Source of the DNA: Bacteroidales bacterium
Lineage (GTDB): Bacteria; Bacteroidota; Bacteroidia; Bacteroidales; JAAUTT01
Length of the DNA: 8,382 nucleotides
Assembly: GCA_012031335.1 (NCBI GenBank)
Contig: JAAUTT010000153.1
Span: forward strand, 1-8,382
Direction: 5' to 3'
The notes under the pieces are model-generated. The model saw only the letters and a program-made list of their open reading frames with translations, was not told where the DNA came from and did no database searches. Every line of letters starts with the position of its first letter. Position 1 is the stretch's first letter. The translations under genes and the position numbers were made by a program. Of this stretch, positions 5,753 through 8,382 are shown in pieces.

Positions 5753-8382
5753 TTAAAATTGGTATTTAAATCCTGCGATTATAAAATTTGAGTATTGTTC
5801 ATCCTTCTGAGTATATTTATCGGAACTGTTTTTTGTCGCGCTACCGGAAGGAGTCTCTCCATTTACCTTTGTTGTTTCCGACAAATAAAGATAATCTCCA
5901 CGTATGGCATTATTCAAATTACTTGCATTTAGGAAAATCTGTAATCCTGTAATCCAGGGAATATCCTGAGTAATTGAAATATCCCATTGCTGGAAGGATG
6001 CGCTATATTTTTCTTCCTCCTTAACATCGTGGACATTAGCAACAAATCCAATAAATGTTTCAGGAACTTTTCTATACGAAACCCTTATTGAAAAGCCTTT
6101 GTAATCGTACCCCAAAGATGAATTAATGATATGTTTGGCCTGGTTAATCAGTGGTGTTTTTAGTGTGGTGTCCGAATAGACCGTTTCAAATTCAAATGGG
6201 GGATTAAATCCAAACAATTTTTGATAGTTCCCTGGTCTCCGTTTGTTCAGAAGTATTGAATGTATAATTGATATTAAAGGTCAGACCATTAAACGGTTGT
6301 GGCAGGTACCAGAAAGAAGTTTGCCAGTCGATTTCAACTCCTTTAACAAACGCATTGTTAGGATTGTTAATAACAAATGCATTCAACATCCCGAAAATTA
6401 TTAAAATCAATTGGCAAATTATATTCAAGTATTTCTTCTAATTTACTGACTGCAAGTGGATTATTTTTATTAAATTTTCTGGAATATTCAAATCCTTCAA
6501 TTCGTTTCAGAAATCCACCAATAGTAAAAAGACCAAGTTTTGGAGTGTTGAATGAAAAGTAAATATCGTAATTATGTGACAAAGCAGGTGTTAGCTTAGG
6601 ATTCCCAATATTTTGCAGATTATTATCTGTATCGATGGAGTATTTAGGAATAAAACTTGTATACTGTGGCCTTGCTATGGATTGAGTATAAGCTAATCGT
6701 ATATCCATCCATTTGAAAGGCATAATCTTTGCATTCACCATGGGTAGAAAATGGTGATTCTCCCTTATACTTAAATCTTTATTTTTAGACAAGGTATCGA
6801 GGGTAATATCCTGGAAATTTTTAAAAATTGTGCCCCATGAAGTATATTCTGTTTTTGTATTTTCATATCGTACACCTCCGATTATTTTTATAAAACGGGT
6901 AATATTCAAATCAGCCATCAAATATGCCGCTGAAGTAGTTTCAGTGCCCGAATAATCATCACCAAGTCTTCTGAAAAGATTGGTCGCACCTTTATCGGTT
7001 TTCCATTCATCGAGATCTAGGTTATGAACAATTTGTTTAACATACTCAGGCTCAATATAACCATTTAGAGTATATCCGTTATTAATTATGGATTCTGAAA
7101 AGTCACTAAACAGGTTATAAACTGGTAAACCAATACCTGTTTGCACCAAACTTAAGGGATCTGTAAAATCAAGATCCGGATTTTGAGCTATAATATCATT
7201 TACAAGAAATTTTCCATTACCAACTGTCAAAGTTGATCCATAAGACCGTGTATCATAAGATCTTGATTTTTGCCGGATTTTTCCACCTAATTTGAAGTTA
7301 CCACTGATCTGTTCAGAAAATGCAAATGGTATTTCATAGTCAAGACTAACCATTTTTTTCGTCTTCTGTAAAATCATTAGCTTCAGAGGAAAGAGTGGAC
7401 ATATAAAAAGAAGAATCATTAGCCAGACTGCCTAAAATGTTGGCTGCATAATACGGACCAATATTGTATCCACTGATTAGGTCCCTGGCCTCCTGACTCA
7501 ATTCCGTATTAGTAAAAGTACGCGTTTGGCCAATGTTATAATCATAAGGCTTCTCACTGGCTGCTTTATTATAAGCAGCACTAATCTTTAGTTTAGTTGA
7601 ATGAATTTTTTGTTCAATGCTAAAAGCATTTATATAGGTTAGGGTATTAAACGAACTAACATCTATTCCTTTTGATAGAGTAGGGTTACCAACAGTCATG
7701 CTTCGATCAATTGTTTCATCATCAAGGCCATTTATAAAACTGCTGAAGGTTATTTTGGTGTTTTCCAGTTTAAAATCCATGAATAGGCTTAAACCTTTAC
7801 GTTCTCTTATTATATCACCATAATAAAAGGTAGAAGAAGGTCTGGGAGAAATCACACCTCCATCATCAATGCGGTTGGGATTTATATTAATCAATCCAAC
7901 ATAATTTTCAACCCGATTGGATATCCGGTTAATTCGTTCGTAATTTCCTACCAGAGTTACACCCAGCTTGTTTTTAAAGAAACGATTACTCAGTTGTAAG
8001 GTGGCCAAAGGATTAAATGTTTTTCCCTGAAGTGTACCGGGAAACCTGTTCTGCAATAACATATTAACATGAAAACCCTCCTCAGCGTCTTTCAATTTCA
8101 GATCAATGATCCCACCCACAACATCTGCGTCATAGTCAGGAGTGAGCGTCTTTTTCACTTCTATTCCATCAACCATAAAAGGTGATATACCGGCCAAACT
8201 GACTGAATTATCGTCAGAACTTGATGATGGAGCCCTGACCCCATTTACCGAAACCAGGTTATAACGGGCATCCATTCCTCTTACAATTACTTTATCTCCT
8301 TCTCCCGCACTACTTGTATCGGAAACTCCGGGTAAACGGCCTAAAGATTCAGCTAAATTGGCATCCGGAATCTCCTGATTTT
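5753..8382 (-). CDS. TonB-dependent outer-membrane receptor, N-terminus off the window, frameshifted as read
   Basis: This is an outer-membrane beta-barrel for energy-dependent uptake, probably of oligosaccharides. The frame is open to the window edge at 8382. The first visible residues are plug domain: IPDANLAESLGRLPGVS, then GEGDKVIVRGMDARYNLVSVNG, then VDGIEVKKTLTPDYDADVVGG. Barrel strands follow, including SIARPQYTSFIP and IGNPKLTPALSHNYD, and the chain ends in FIIAGFKYQF with the terminal Phe typical of outer-membrane proteins. These motifs fit the TIGR01782-like receptor class rather than SusC/RagA. The signal peptide, any CarboxypepD_reg-like domain and the TonB box lie outside the window. 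About 876 residues are visible. Three one-base shifts break the frame: in the seven-base A run at 7353-7359, near 6385-6388, and within about 6205-6245 (probably the A run at 6242-6244). The reading pieces are 8382-7346, 7419-6367, 6428-6204 and 6217-5753. The imported substrate is inferred from the downstream GH genes. Confidence 0.94.

Noticed and set aside
7353..7359. Programmed ribosomal frameshifting at the A7 run in the receptor
   Set aside because: Receptors of this family are not known to use it, and nine other indels in the window, several outside slippery runs, point to a common non-programmed cause.

Overview
The window looks like part of a carbohydrate-utilisation locus from a member of the Bacteroidota. 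The sequence is AT-rich, and every gene I can support lies on the minus strand. A TonB-dependent receptor is followed by a protein with a type IX secretion (T9SS) C-terminal sorting domain. Signal peptides are short and lysine/isoleucine/phenylalanine-rich, and no Shine-Dalgarno sequences are evident. The motifs fit free-living, polysaccharide-degrading Bacteroidota, but the genus cannot be fixed from this window.

Layout in the direction of transcription, from high to low coordinates: (1) 8382-5753, a TonB-dependent outer-membrane receptor whose N-terminus lies beyond the window; (2) after 36 bases, 5716-3920, an intact 598-residue secreted right-handed beta-helix protein with a T9SS sorting domain; (3) a 169-base spacer with two stem-loops and a possible promoter; (4) 3750-1398, a GH9 glycoside hydrolase with an Ig-like domain; (5) a 154-base spacer with two inverted repeats; (6) 1243-267, a GH5 enzyme resembling endo-mannanases/cellulases; (7) after 49 bases, 217-1, the start of a DUF5060-type protein that runs off the window.

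The receptor has the plug signature of the TIGR01782-like class rather than classical SusC, and no SusD gene follows it. A secreted beta-helix protein occupies that position. A reasonable model, which is inference, is that the beta-helix protein binds or cleaves a plant- or algal-type polysaccharide at the cell surface and the receptor imports the products. The GH9, GH5 and DUF5060 proteins carry plain signal peptides, and the two complete ones lack a sorting domain, so they would finish degradation in the periplasm. A beta-glucan, cellulose or glucomannan substrate fits GH9 plus GH5.

The most striking oddity is that three of the five genes are broken by about ten small indels: three in the receptor, six in GH9 and one in GH5. 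Each reconstructed reading frame is otherwise open, and the expected catalytic residues that I checked in GH9 and GH5 are present. I read this as indel errors in the sequence more readily than gene decay, but the sequence alone cannot settle it.
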